Source of the DNA: JBDLRH01 sp039800165
GTDB taxonomy: Bacteria; Pseudomonadota; Gammaproteobacteria; Burkholderiales; Burkholderiaceae_C
Direction: 5' to 3'
DNA length: 64,000 nucleotides
NCBI GenBank assembly: GCA_039800165.1
Contig: JBDLRH010000037.1
Location: 60,660-124,659 of the forward strand
The notes under the pieces are model-generated. The model was not told the DNA's origin, made no database searches, and was given only the letters and a program-made list of their open reading frames with translations. Every line of letters begins with the position of its first letter. Within the stretch, counting starts at the first letter, position 1. Positions 46,704 to 55,630 of this stretch are shown here, in pieces. A program made the translations under genes and the position numbers.

Positions 46704-48335
46704 GTGGACGCCATCTTTGACCATGTGATCGTGGGCGCCGGCTCGGCAGGCTGCGTGCTTGCCAACCGGCTGAGCAGTGATCCGTCGGTGAGGGTGCTGC
46801 TGATCGAGGCGGGCCCACCCGACCGCAACTTCTGGCTCAAGGTGCCAGCCGGCGTGCCGCGGGTGGTGAACGATCCGCAGATCACCTGGGGCTACATGAC
46901 TGACCCCGAGCCTGGGCTCAACGGACGCCGCCTGCAGTGGCCGCGCGGCCGCACGCTGGGCGGCAGCAGCTCGATCAATGGTCATGTGTACATGCGGGGC
47001 ACGCGACACGACTACGATGCCTGGCGCGACCTCGGCAATCCCGGGTGGGGCTGGGAGGATGTGCTGCCGTATTTCAAGAGCACCGAGGGTCACCACGCCG
47101 GCGCAAGCCCGCTGCACGGGGCCGCGGGGGAGCTCGGAGTGTCGCCGGTCAGCGACCCGCATCCGGCATCCGAGGCGTTCATTGAAGCAGCCCGCGCCAA
47201 CGGCATCCCGCGTACCGATGATTTCAATGGCGCCAGCCAGGAAGGCGTGGGCTACCTTGAGCTGATGATCCGTGACGGCGTCCGCTCGTCCACTGCCACC
47301 GGCTTTCTCAGGCCAGCCATGGGTCGCCCCAACCTGACCGTGCAGACCGATGCGCTGGTCGAACGGGTGCTCTTGGAGGGGCGACGTGCGGTGGGCGTAC
47401 GGTTCCGGGCGGGCGGGCAGCTGCGCGAGGTGCGGGGTGGCGAAGTCATCCTGTGTGGTGGAGCGATCAATTCCCCCCAGTTGCTGATGCTGTCAGGCAT
47501 TGGCCCGGCGGAGCATTTGCGCTCGCTGGGCATCGAGGTGGCCCATGCGCTGCCGGGGGTAGGGCAGAACCTGCATGACCATGTCTATGTGCATTGCCTG
47601 GCCCGGGTCGCGCCTCAGTACTCGCTGAACCATGTGATTTCGAGCCACCTTCGCATGATCCCCGACGTGCTGCGGTACGTGTTCTTGCGCAAGGGACTGC
47701 TGACCTCGGCTGCCGCACAGGTTGGGCTGTTCATGCGCACGCGTGATGACCTTGTCACACCGGACCTGCAACTGCAGATGCGGCCTTTCAGCATGATCAG
47801 CCGCAACGGCATGTATTCGGCAGAGCCTGCTCCGGCCATCACGGCTTCATGCGCCATCCTGCAGCCTCGTTCGCGCGGTGCGCTGTCGCTGAAGTCGGCA
47901 GACCCGCATGAGGCCCCCCGCATGGTGGCCAACTACCTCACCGATCCACGCGACCTGCCGACCTTGTTGGCCGGCATCCGCCTGATTCGTCGCATTTTTG
48001 CGACCGAGCCCTTTGCCTCGTTCTTTACCGGTGAGGACATGCCAGGTGAAGCGGTGCAAAGCGACGATCAGCTGATCGAGTACCTGCGCAACAACGCGCA
48101 GTCGATGTATCACCCGGTAGGCACCTGCCGCATGGGGCCCGCGCAAGACCCGCTGTCGGTCGTGGATGCGCGGTTGCGCGTACACGGCGTGAAGGGGCTG
48201 CGCGTGGTGGACTGCTCCATCATGCCGGTGGTACCGTCAGGCAACACCAACGCACCTGCGGTGATGGTGGCTGCCAAGGCCGCTGACATGATCCGCCAGG
48301 ATGCGAGCCGGCAGGCGGCGGCCACGCTGGCGTGA
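46704..48335 (+). CDS. GMC-family FAD-dependent alcohol dehydrogenase/oxidase
   Basis: A 543-residue choline dehydrogenase-like flavoprotein that oxidises an alcohol to aldehyde. FAD binding [14 protein letters not shown] begins at residue 9; the GMC signatures [18 protein letters not shown] and [16 protein letters not shown] are present; the catalytic His is in [12 protein letters not shown] and a second conserved polar residue in NTNAPAVM. The start is GTG at 46704, with AGGAG eight bases upstream. Such enzymes act on polyethers, choline, aromatic or long-chain alcohols; context suggests an alcohol feeding the aldehyde dehydrogenase encoded nearby. Confidence 0.92.
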   Translation: MDAIFDHVIVGAGSAGCVLANRLSSDPSVRVLLIEAGPPDRNFWLKVPAGVPRVVNDPQITWGYMTDPEPGLNGRRLQWPRGRTLGGSSSINGHVYMRGTRHDYDAWRDLGNPGWGWEDVLPYFKSTEGHHAGASPLHGAAGELGVSPVSDPHPASEAFIEAARANGIPRTDDFNGASQEGVGYLELMIRDGVRSSTATGFLRPAMGRPNLTVQTDALVERVLLEGRRAVGVRFRAGGQLREVRGGEVILCGGAINSPQLLMLSGIGPAEHLRSLGIEVAHALPGVGQNLHDHVYVHCLARVAPQYSLNHVISSHLRMIPDVLRYVFLRKGLLTSAAAQVGLFMRTRDDLVTPDLQLQMRPFSMISRNGMYSAEPAPAITASCAILQPRSRGALSLKSADPHEAPRMVANYLTDPRDLPTLLAGIRLIRRIFATEPFASFFTGEDMPGEAVQSDDQLIEYLRNNAQSMYHPVGTCRMGPAQDPLSVVDARLRVHGVKGLRVVDCSIMPVVPSGNTNAPAVMVAAKAADMIRQDASRQAAATLA

Positions 48336-48337
48336 GG

Positions 48338-49387
48338 TCACATCAGAAACACGCCCTTGCCGTCGCTTTGTGCATCGAAGATGCGGTAGGCCTCTTCTGC
48401 CTCGTCCAGCGACCAGCGGTGGGTGAAAAGGGCTTCCACATCCACGCCGCGCTCGGCCACAAAATCAGCGCACTCCTTCTGCCCGATGGTCGAGAAGGTC
48501 CATGAACCCATCAGTGTGACCTGGCGACGCAGCAGGTCAGGGCTGACGTCGAAGGTGGCCTGGCCGCCCTCGCCGACAAAGCACACCTTGCCCCACGACC
48601 GAACGCACTGCACGGCCTGGCGCCGCGCGTCCGGTGCTGAGGAAGCGTCAATCGCCGCGTGTGCGCCCAGCCCGGCGGTCAGGGCACGGATCGCGGCGAC
48701 GGGCTCTTCATGTCGCGGGTTGATGGTGGCATGTGCGCCGAGGTCGCGTGCGCGGGCCAGGCGGGCGTCGCTCACGTCCAGCGCAATCACGCGTGCGCCC
48801 ATGGCGTGCGCCAGCTGTGTTGCAGACAGCCCCACCGGGCCCTGACCAAACACGGCCACCGTCTGGTCCCCCGCAAGCGCCAGCCGGTGCAGCGCGCCCC
48901 ACGCGGTGCCTGTGCCGCACGAGATGGCCGCCCCGGTGGAAAAAGCCAGGTCATCGCGCAGCGTCACCAGGGTATTGGCAGGGCACTTCATGAATCGTGC
49001 ATGTGCACCGTGCCCGGTGACGCCGTAGACCTCGGCTACGCCGTCCACACACATCTGCTGCCAGCCCGTGGCGCAGTGTGGGCACACGCCGCATCCGCGG
49101 TAATGGTGCACCATCGCGCGCTGCCCCACCCACGCCTGGCGCGGGTTCACGCCTGCGCCGACGGCCACCACCACGCCGCACGGCTCGTGCCCCGCAATCG
49201 GGAGCTGGTCCGCCTTGAAGCCGAGCGCCTTGAGCGCCTCGCCTGCAGGCGCGCGATAGAACTTCAGGTCGCTGCCGCACATGCCCGAAGCCTTGATCTC
49301 CAGCACCACCTCCCCCGGACCCGGGGTGGGGTCTGCAAAGTCGCGGTACTCGATCTGCCGGTTGCCGGCGAAGACGACACCTTTCAT
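48338..49387 (-). CDS. zinc-dependent alcohol dehydrogenase (MDR family)
   Basis: A 349-residue medium-chain dehydrogenase. Catalytic zinc ligands are Cys in SGMCGSD and His in GHEPCG; structural zinc cysteines are in CGVCPHC and WQQMC; the NAD(P) motif is FGQGPVGLSA near residue 180. The family covers threonine and sorbitol dehydrogenase-like enzymes. It is convergent with the GMC gene (2 bp between stops) and upstream-coupled to the aldehyde dehydrogenase gene by a 13-bp gap. Confidence 0.92.
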   Translation of the reverse strand: MKGVVFAGNRQIEYRDFADPTPGPGEVVLEIKASGMCGSDLKFYRAPAGEALKALGFKADQLPIAGHEPCGVVVAVGAGVNPRQAWVGQRAMVHHYRGCGVCPHCATGWQQMCVDGVAEVYGVTGHGAHARFMKCPANTLVTLRDDLAFSTGAAISCGTGTAWGALHRLALAGDQTVAVFGQGPVGLSATQLAHAMGARVIALDVSDARLARARDLGAHATINPRHEEPVAAIRALTAGLGAHAAIDASSAPDARRQAVQCVRSWGKVCFVGEGGQATFDVSPDLLRRQVTLMGSWTFSTIGQKECADFVAERGVDVEALFTHRWSLDEAEEAYRIFDAQSDGKGVFLM

Positions 49388-49400
49388 TCCAGTGCTCCTG

Positions 49401-50882
49401 TCAGCGGATGATGAATGGATTGGACGGCGCGCCCTTGGCGTAAGAGATCCACGTGCTCTTGGTTTCCAGGTATTGGTCGATCGCCGCGATGCCGCTCTCG
49501 CGGCCGATGCCTGAGTGCTTCATGCCGCCAAACGGCATCATGTAGCTGACGGCGCGATAGGTGTTCACCCACACGGTACCCGCCTTCAGCGCCTTGCTCA
49601 TGCGCATGGCACGGCCAATGTCCTGGGTCCAGACCCCGGCGGCCAAGCCGTAGATCGTGTCGTTTGCCATGCGCACTGCATCGGCCTCGTCCGCAAACCC
49701 CATGACCGACAGCACCGGGCCAAACACCTCTTCGCGTGCGATGCGCATTTGAGGCGTCACATCGACAAAGATGGTCGGCTCGACAAACTGTCCGCCAGGC
49801 AGGCTGGCATCACCGGCCGGCCCTCCGCCAAGCACGCAGCGGGCCCCTTCGTCCTTGGCGATGCGCATGTAGTCGAGGATCTTCTGGTACTGGGCCGGCG
49901 TGGTGACAGGGCCGATGTTGGTGGTGGGCTGCATCGGATCACCCTTGCGCGCGCTCGCGCCGATTTCAGTGACGCGCTGCACGAATCGTTCGCGGATCGA
50001 GTTTTGCACCAGCAGGCGCGAGCCTGCGATGCAGGTCTGCCCGGTGGCAGCAAAGATGCCCGACACCACACCTGCTGCCGCCTGATCAAGGTCGGCATCC
50101 TCGAACACGATGTTGGGCGACTTGCCGCCAAGTTCCAGCGTCACGCGCTTCATGGTGCGTGCGGCCTGGGCGTAGATTTTTGCGCCGGTGACATCCGACC
50201 CGGTGAAGGTGATCTTGGCCACGTCCGGATGGTCGACCAGTGCCGAACCTGCCTCGTTGCCGAAACCCGCCACCACGTTGAACACGCCATCGGGGAAGCC
50301 CGCCTCCTTGGTCAGCGCTGCGTACTCCAGTGTCGAGGCCGACGTGAACTCGGATGGCTTGATGACCACCGCGCATCCGGCAGCAATGGCGGCTGCACAC
50401 TTCCAGGCGATGAAGAGAAGCGGCGAATTCCACGCGGTGAGTGCCCCCACCACGCCAATCGGCTCCTGCCGCGAAAAGGCAAACACGTCGGGCTTGTCGA
50501 TCGGCATCACCCGTCCCTCGAGCTTGTCGCACAGGCCGCCGTAGTAGCGCCACCACTCCGGGTGGTAATTGACCTGGGCGCGCATCTCGGCCAGGAGCTT
50601 GCCGTTGTCGCGTACCTCCAGCTCCGCCAGCCGGTCTGCGTTGTGCGCGACGAGGTCAGCCAGACGCAGCATCAGCTTGCCGCGCTGGGTGGCCGTCATG
50701 GCGGCCCATGGGCCCTCGCGCATCGCATGCGAGGCGGCCGCCACTGCACGGTCCACGTCTTTTGCGCATCCGCGCGGAATGCGCGCCCACGTTTCGCCGC
50801 GGTAAGGGTCGACCGTGTCGAACCACTGGCAACCGATCGGGTCGACGTACTGGCCATTGATGTAGTGCTGGTAGTGTTTCAA
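49401..50882 (-). CDS. NAD(P)-dependent aldehyde dehydrogenase
   Basis: A 493-residue ALDH. Key motifs: TAWNSPLLFIAWK, FTGSDVTGAK for coenzyme, catalytic Glu in LELGGKSPN and nucleophilic Cys in GQTCIAGSRL near residue 300. The best start is TTG at 50882, as AAGGAG lies 6 bp before it and the protein then begins KHYQHYINGQYVDP, the usual ALDH opening. It oxidises the aldehyde formed by the GMC enzyme or by the adjacent alcohol dehydrogenase to an acid for the CoA-transferase. Confidence 0.93.
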   Translation of the reverse strand: MKHYQHYINGQYVDPIGCQWFDTVDPYRGETWARIPRGCAKDVDRAVAAASHAMREGPWAAMTATQRGKLMLRLADLVAHNADRLAELEVRDNGKLLAEMRAQVNYHPEWWRYYGGLCDKLEGRVMPIDKPDVFAFSRQEPIGVVGALTAWNSPLLFIAWKCAAAIAAGCAVVIKPSEFTSASTLEYAALTKEAGFPDGVFNVVAGFGNEAGSALVDHPDVAKITFTGSDVTGAKIYAQAARTMKRVTLELGGKSPNIVFEDADLDQAAAGVVSGIFAATGQTCIAGSRLLVQNSIRERFVQRVTEIGASARKGDPMQPTTNIGPVTTPAQYQKILDYMRIAKDEGARCVLGGGPAGDASLPGGQFVEPTIFVDVTPQMRIAREEVFGPVLSVMGFADEADAVRMANDTIYGLAAGVWTQDIGRAMRMSKALKAGTVWVNTYRAVSYMMPFGGMKHSGIGRESGIAAIDQYLETKSTWISYAKGAPSNPFIIR

Positions 50883-50931
50883 GAGGCTCTCCTTGAATGT
50901 TCTGGCCGCCTGCTGTGGTTCGGCGTGATGT

Positions 50932-51693
50932 TCACACGCCCCGCGCGCCACTGGCCATGAAGCCGCCGTCCACCGGCAGCGCCACGCCATTGATGTAGGC
51001 CGCTTCTTCTGAGGCAAGGAACGCCACGGCGCCCGCAATTTCCTGCGTGAGGCCATAGCGGCCGGCAGGAATGGCGGCGGTGTACTGCTGGCGGAAGGCC
51101 TGTGAATGCAGCACCTGCGTCATCGGCGTGTCGACCGGCCCGGGCGCCACCGCATTGGCGGTGATGCCGAACTCGATCAGCTCGGCGGCCATCTGGCGGG
51201 TCAGGCCGATCACTGCGGCCTTGGACGTGCCGTAGGCGGTACGGCCCTTGCCCACCGCACGCATGCCCGCCACAGAGGCGATGGACACGATGCGGCCCCA
51301 CCGGTGGCGGGCCATCAGCCGGCCTGCGTGCTGGCTGCACAGCAGGGTGCCCGTCACGTTGATGTTCATCGTCGCCAGCCAGTTGTCCAGGGGGAATTCG
51401 AGGAACGGAAAGGTCTTGGCAATGCCCGCGTTGTTGACCAGCACGTCGCAGCGCCCGTGCCTGGCATCGACCTGGGCAAACGCGGCTGCAATGGACTCGG
51501 GCTTGCCGATGTCGATGGCCAGCGCTTCGGCAGAGCCGCCGCTGCTGCGAATGCGCTGCGCGGTGGATTCGGCCTGCGTGACATCCAGATCGGCCACGAT
51601 CACATGCAGGCCGCCTGAGGCCAGGCGCTCGCAGCAGGCTGCACCGATGCCGACAGCGCCTCCGGTCACGAGGGCAACGCGGGAAGGATTCAT
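50932..51693 (-). CDS. short-chain dehydrogenase/reductase
   Basis: A 253-residue classical SDR: TGGAVGIG at residues 10-17, ADLDVT after beta-2 (NAD-type Asp), NNAGIAK, Ser in VSIASVAG, YGTSK and C-terminal GVALPVDGGFMA. It heads the minus-strand SDR-ALDH-ADH group and precedes the ALDH gene by 49 bp. It resembles 3-hydroxybutyrate or 2,3-butanediol dehydrogenase-type SDRs, but the substrate cannot be assigned. Confidence 0.9.
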   Translation of the reverse strand: MNPSRVALVTGGAVGIGAACCERLASGGLHVIVADLDVTQAESTAQRIRSSGGSAEALAIDIGKPESIAAAFAQVDARHGRCDVLVNNAGIAKTFPFLEFPLDNWLATMNINVTGTLLCSQHAGRLMARHRWGRIVSIASVAGMRAVGKGRTAYGTSKAAVIGLTRQMAAELIEFGITANAVAPGPVDTPMTQVLHSQAFRQQYTAAIPAGRYGLTQEIAGAVAFLASEEAAYINGVALPVDGGFMASGARGV

Positions 51694-51752
51694 GTATTCG
51701 GTCCTTGTTCTATGGAAAGGTTTGACGGCCCTGTATTGCACATCCTGGGCGG

Positions 51753-52220
51753 TCAGGCAAGAAATTCGAGCAGTGCTTTGCAGGTGTGGTCAGTCCGACC
51801 GTAGGTGCGCATGTTTTCGTTCACGTCCTCGTCGGTGATGGCACCGGATACCTGGCCGTCGTATTCATAAAACCATCGGCAGTACATGCACTCGCGCCCG
51901 GCGATCAGCTTCTCAGGCAGGTCCAGCGTCTGGTGAAATGCGTGGTGCCAGCGTCGCCCATTTTGCGAAAACGTGCCGTTGCCGTCACCGGGAACCGCGG
52001 TGTCGAGCATGGCGAGGCGCGTGACGCGCCCGGGATGAAATGCCGCATGCGCAAAGGCCACCGGCCCGCCCCAGTCGTGGCCCAGCGCTGGAGTCAGCTT
52101 GCGCCACGCGTACCAGGTCTGTGGCCACCCGTGCAGAAGCACCAGCGGCTGGCCCTCGCCCGCTGTCACGCAGTGCAGATGGCCATCGGGCATTGCATGA
52201 AAGCTGTGCTGCACGTTCAT
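51753..52220 (-). pseudogene. decayed alpha/beta hydrolase (epoxide hydrolase/haloalkane dehalogenase-like)
   Basis: A 155-codon frame with clear similarity to ~290-300-residue epoxide hydrolase-like enzymes. The oxyanion segment LLHGWPQTWYAWRKL runs directly into GHDWGGPVAFAHAA, the nucleophile elbow; the roughly 60 residues normally between them are missing. The C-terminal part stops after the cap region, so catalytic acid and His are lost. The fragment retains HDWGG. It lies between the TRAP genes and the SDR, all on the minus strand. An internal in-frame deletion plus 3' truncation is the simplest reading; an active short protein is unlikely. Confidence 0.75.
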
Positions 52221-52223
52221 CGT

Positions 52224-53561
52224 TCAGTTCAGCGCCCGCGGCAGCCACAATGCGATGGCAGGGAACAGGATCAGCAACAGGAGAAAGATGACCTGGATCA
52301 CCATGAACTGGCCCATGCCGGCGTAGATGGTCTTCAGGTCCCAACGGGGAACGACGTTCTTCAGGAAGTAGGCCGACATGGCCACCGGCGGGCTGAGGAA
52401 CGCCGTTTGCAGGTTGACCGCCAGCAGGGCGCCAAACCACAGCAGCAGTTCGGCCCGGTCCAGGCCAAGTTGCAGCGACTCGACCACGGGCAGGAAGATC
52501 GGAACAAACACCAGGATGATCGCCGGCCACTCGAAAGGCCAGCCGAGCAGGAAGATCACGCCCATGATGACGATCAGCTTGCCGGTATCAGGCAGGGGGA
52601 TGTGGGTGAGGGTATCCGTGATGATGGCCGCAGATCCGAGCCGGGTGAAGATCGCGCCAAAGACGCTGGAGGCCACGGCCAGAACCAGCACCATGCTTGA
52701 CGTGACGATGGTGGCAGTGACCGCTTTTTTCAGCGTCTCGCGGGTGAGCTTGCGGTAGGCCAGCGCCAGCAGTGTGGCGCCGAGTGCGCCGCATGAAGCG
52801 GCTTCGGTGGCTGTGGCAAGGCCGCCAAGGATGGTACCCAGCGTCACTGCAATCAGGACGGCCAGCGGTACCACGCCGATGACGAATTCGCGTGCGAGCA
52901 GCCGCTTGTCGGTGATGCGTTCCTCAAGCGGCAACGGCGGCCCCAGCTTGGGGTTGATGAAGCTGCGGACCAGGCAATACAGCATGTAGACGCCGGCGAG
53001 CAGGAAGCCCGGGCCCATGCAGGCGGCGTACAGGGCATTGACCGGCACCCCCATCACTGGCCCCATCACCACCAACATCACGCTTGGCGGAATCAGGATG
53101 CCCAGCGTTCCGCCGGCTGCGATGGCTCCGGCTGAAAGGCGGTCGTCATAGCCTGCCTTGAGGATCATCGGCGCGGCCATGATGCCCAACACCGTGACCG
53201 ATGCGCCGACGATGCCGGTGGCCATGGCAAAGATCGTTGCCGTGACCAGCACGGCGATGTACAGAGACCCGCGGATAGGGGCCAGCAGGTGGCGCACCGC
53301 CTCGAACAGCCGGCTCATCAGTCCCGCCTGCTCCACCATGAACCCCATGAAGATGAACAGCGGCACCGCGGGCATGATGTCATCCTTCATGAAGCCCCAG
53401 ATCTGCAGATAGGCCAAATTGAAGGTGGGGTCCATGCCCAGACCGATCGATCCGAAGACCAGGGCGATGAACAGCAGGGTGAACGAGATCGGAAAGCCGA
53501 CGAAGATGATGCTGACCATGCAAGCCAGCATCAGGAGACCGAGAACTTGATTGGGTGTCAT
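52224..53561 (-). CDS. dctM: TRAP transporter large permease (DctM)
   Basis: A 445-residue inner-membrane protein with about 12 hydrophobic segments, of the DctM/ion-transporter superfamily. Typical blocks are VPLFIFMGFMVEQAGL, ATGIVGASVTVLGIMAAP, GGTLGILIPPSVMLVV and NLQTAFLSPPVAMSAYFL. It carries the Na+-coupled solute across the membrane with DctQ. The gene follows dctQ by 9 bp and ends 3 bp before the hydrolase fragment start. Confidence 0.94.
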   Translation of the reverse strand: MTPNQVLGLLMLACMVSIIFVGFPISFTLLFIALVFGSIGLGMDPTFNLAYLQIWGFMKDDIMPAVPLFIFMGFMVEQAGLMSRLFEAVRHLLAPIRGSLYIAVLVTATIFAMATGIVGASVTVLGIMAAPMILKAGYDDRLSAGAIAAGGTLGILIPPSVMLVVMGPVMGVPVNALYAACMGPGFLLAGVYMLYCLVRSFINPKLGPPLPLEERITDKRLLAREFVIGVVPLAVLIAVTLGTILGGLATATEAASCGALGATLLALAYRKLTRETLKKAVTATIVTSSMVLVLAVASSVFGAIFTRLGSAAIITDTLTHIPLPDTGKLIVIMGVIFLLGWPFEWPAIILVFVPIFLPVVESLQLGLDRAELLLWFGALLAVNLQTAFLSPPVAMSAYFLKNVVPRWDLKTIYAGMGQFMVIQVIFLLLLILFPAIALWLPRALN

Positions 53562-53570
53562 GGCCGTCTT

Positions 53571-54116
53571 TCAGATGTCAACTTTTTCGCGGCGTACCAG
53601 CTCCTGCCCGGTGCGTAAGGCATACAGCGACTTGAGCAGTTCGGAAATGCCTTGCAGGAAGAGCAGCGCGGCTGACAGCGGAATCACTGCACGAAAGGGC
53701 CATGTGATGGGCTGCCACAAGCTGAGGTTGGAGCGCTCACCAATGGAATACGCATACAGGAAGTCGTCGATCGAGATGGCGAACAAGACCGCCATCACAG
53801 GCAAAAACAACAGCAGGTAAGACGTGGTGTCGATCAGGCCCTTGGTGCGGTCGGAAAACTTGTCCCAGAACATGTCGGTACGCACGTGGGCGCCTTCTCG
53901 AAGGGTGTAGGCGGCACCGAGCATGAACAGCGAGCCGTAGGCCATCACGGTCGTGTCGGCGGCCCAGGCGGTCGGCTGTTCAAAGATGTATCGCATGACG
54001 ACTTCAATGACGTTGGCCAGTACCAACGGGATCACCAGCAGCATCACCGGATAGATGCACGCGCCGGTGAACTTGTCGATGGCGCGGATGATGCGCAGGG
54101 CGAAGTCTGGAAACAT
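53571..54116 (-). CDS. dctQ: TRAP transporter small permease (DctQ)
   Basis: A 181-residue DctQ-like membrane protein with four predicted helices. The stretch EVVMRYIFEQPTAWAADTTVMAYGSLFMLGAAYTLREGAH spans the family core; in short form the key motif is RYxFxxPxxW. It partners DctM. It is 88 bp downstream of dctP and 9 bp upstream of dctM, all on the minus strand. Confidence 0.92.
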   Translation of the reverse strand: MFPDFALRIIRAIDKFTGACIYPVMLLVIPLVLANVIEVVMRYIFEQPTAWAADTTVMAYGSLFMLGAAYTLREGAHVRTDMFWDKFSDRTKGLIDTTSYLLLFLPVMAVLFAISIDDFLYAYSIGERSNLSLWQPITWPFRAVIPLSAALLFLQGISELLKSLYALRTGQELVRREKVDI

Positions 54117-54204
54117 CGGGTCCTTCCTTGCCCGTGGGCGGGCTCAAAAGCCCTGCGCCGGGCGATCGGTCCCGGCGCAGGTGGCTTGCTTGCTTTGAGG
54201 CGTA

Positions 54205-55308
54205 TTACTTCTTCGGCGGGAAGTAATAGTCGGCGGTGGCGTTGTAGGGCACCGTGATCGTGCGCCGTGTCGGCACCACCATCGCGGCGTAGGCACGCTG
54301 CGAGTCCTGGACCTTCTTGAAGAACGGGTTCTTGGCGGCTTCAGCGGCGGCGATCTCGTCCCACGTGGCCAGCACCTTCTTCACGATGTCGTCCGGCGTC
54401 TTGTGCATCGTGACGCCGTTCTTGCTGAACTCGGCCAGCGCGGCGGCATCCTGGCGGTGGCGCAGTGCAACCGAGCGCATCGTGGCCTCGATCGTGGCCG
54501 CCTGGACGATGGCCTGCAGATCCGGCGCAAGGCTCTTCCAGACGTCGCCGTTGATCAGCAGTTCCACGACCGTCGCGGGTTCGTGCGTCGACTGCGGGTA
54601 AAAGTTCTTCCAGATCGTGTGGAAGCCGATGGCGATGTCCACGCCAGCGCCGACGAATTCGGCGCACTCGATCACGCCGCGCTGCCCTGAGGGCACGATC
54701 TCGCCGCCCGGCAGGTTGACGGTCGCCATGCCGGACTTGGCAAAGACCTCGGCGGTGATGCCGGTCTGGCGGCACTTGCGGCCCTTGAGGTCGTTCCAGT
54801 CCTTCACTGGACGCTTAAACCAGCCCAAGGCCTGGCGGTCAACGGCGGTCAGCGGGAACACCACCACGTTCTGCTTGAGCTGCTCCTGATAGAACTCGCG
54901 GTACAGCGCCAGGCCGCGGTCATCGTAGATCCAGCCCAGGTAGTCGAGCAGGTCCATGCCGAATGGGCCGCCAGGCGACGGGCCAAACAGCGTTGCCGCC
55001 TTGTTCTTGCCGACCCAGTAGGCCGGCGCCGAGTAGCCGCCGTCGACCACTTTCTTGTGGACGGCGTCCAGCGTCTCGAAAGGCGGTACCACCGCACCTG
55101 CCGGCAACAGTTCGATCTTCAGGCGTCCACCCGACAGCGCTGCAACACGTTCGGCAAACACCTCCGCACCTTGCTGGAACAAGCCCTGGGCAGGGAAGGT
55201 CGACTGAATCCGCAGCGTGGTCTGCGCATGCGCGACACTGGTCAGCAGGCTGCCGACGGTCAGCAGCGCGGCACTTGCCACCGCCAGCCATGATCTCTTT
55301 AGCTTCAT
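54205..55308 (-). CDS. dctP: TRAP transporter substrate-binding protein (DctP family)
   Basis: A 367-residue exported binding protein. Signal peptide cleavage is expected after VAHAQ; the mature domain opens LRIQSTFPAQGLFQQ and has the GYSAPAYWVGK and PFGMDLLDYLGW pattern of the larger, often dimeric TakP-like clade that binds 2-oxo acids, lactate or aromatic acids. The typical selectivity-helix Arg is likely within VDRQALGWF or KCRQTGITAE. It implies uptake of a carboxylate for this cluster. Ligand unknown. Confidence 0.92.
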   Translation of the reverse strand: MKLKRSWLAVASAALLTVGSLLTSVAHAQTTLRIQSTFPAQGLFQQGAEVFAERVAALSGGRLKIELLPAGAVVPPFETLDAVHKKVVDGGYSAPAYWVGKNKAATLFGPSPGGPFGMDLLDYLGWIYDDRGLALYREFYQEQLKQNVVVFPLTAVDRQALGWFKRPVKDWNDLKGRKCRQTGITAEVFAKSGMATVNLPGGEIVPSGQRGVIECAEFVGAGVDIAIGFHTIWKNFYPQSTHEPATVVELLINGDVWKSLAPDLQAIVQAATIEATMRSVALRHRQDAAALAEFSKNGVTMHKTPDDIVKKVLATWDEIAAAEAAKNPFFKKVQDSQRAYAAMVVPTRRTITVPYNATADYYFPPKK

Positions 55309-55625
55309 CTCACACCTCGTTAAAGTTCGGCCGACTGCATGAGCCGTCCAGTTGGTAATCGGACCGCCAGTGCCGCGTCGCCACGAGGCTTCGCTGAAAC
55401 CGGCAGGCCCGCATCGGAAGCGCTGCTTCCCATGTCTCCTCGTTCTTGTCGCAGGTGGATGGACACCCAGTCGGCGGGTTGGCGCCATTGCGCAAGCGCC
55501 GGGTCACGGCAGGGGGCCATCGAAATGCGGCAGACCATGTGAACTTCTTTCCTGTCTGCTTTTCATCCTAGGAAGATGAGTCGACGCGGGCAATCGAATT
55601 CATTTCCTCAGCGCGTGAGGAAAAC
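55309..55625. other. intergenic region upstream of the TRAP operon
   Basis: About 317 bp without a convincing gene; short open frames on both strands lack ribosome binding sites and homology-like sequence. It should hold the promoter of the dctPQM operon. The only clear structure is the alternating palindrome at 55603-55630. Confidence 0.5.
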
Positions 55626-55630
55626 TCACG
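55603..55630. promoter_or_regulatory. alternating CTCA/TGAG half-site array
   Basis: TTTCCTCA-GCGCG-TGAGGAAA is a perfect 8-bp inverted repeat, and its right half joins a second perfect repeat CGTGAG-GAAAA-CTCACG. Three half-sites (CTCA, TGAG, CTCA) thus lie 9 bp apart. It overlaps the stop codon of the CitE-like gene and is upstream of the TRAP operon. GTGAGGAAAA recurs at 42206 behind the LysR gene. A regulator operator is the likely reading; no U-tract supports a terminator. Confidence 0.5.

Noticed and set aside
55309..55600. Short open frames on both strands upstream of the TRAP operon
   Set aside because: Below 80 codons, overlapping each other in several frames, without ribosome binding sites or protein-like sequence.
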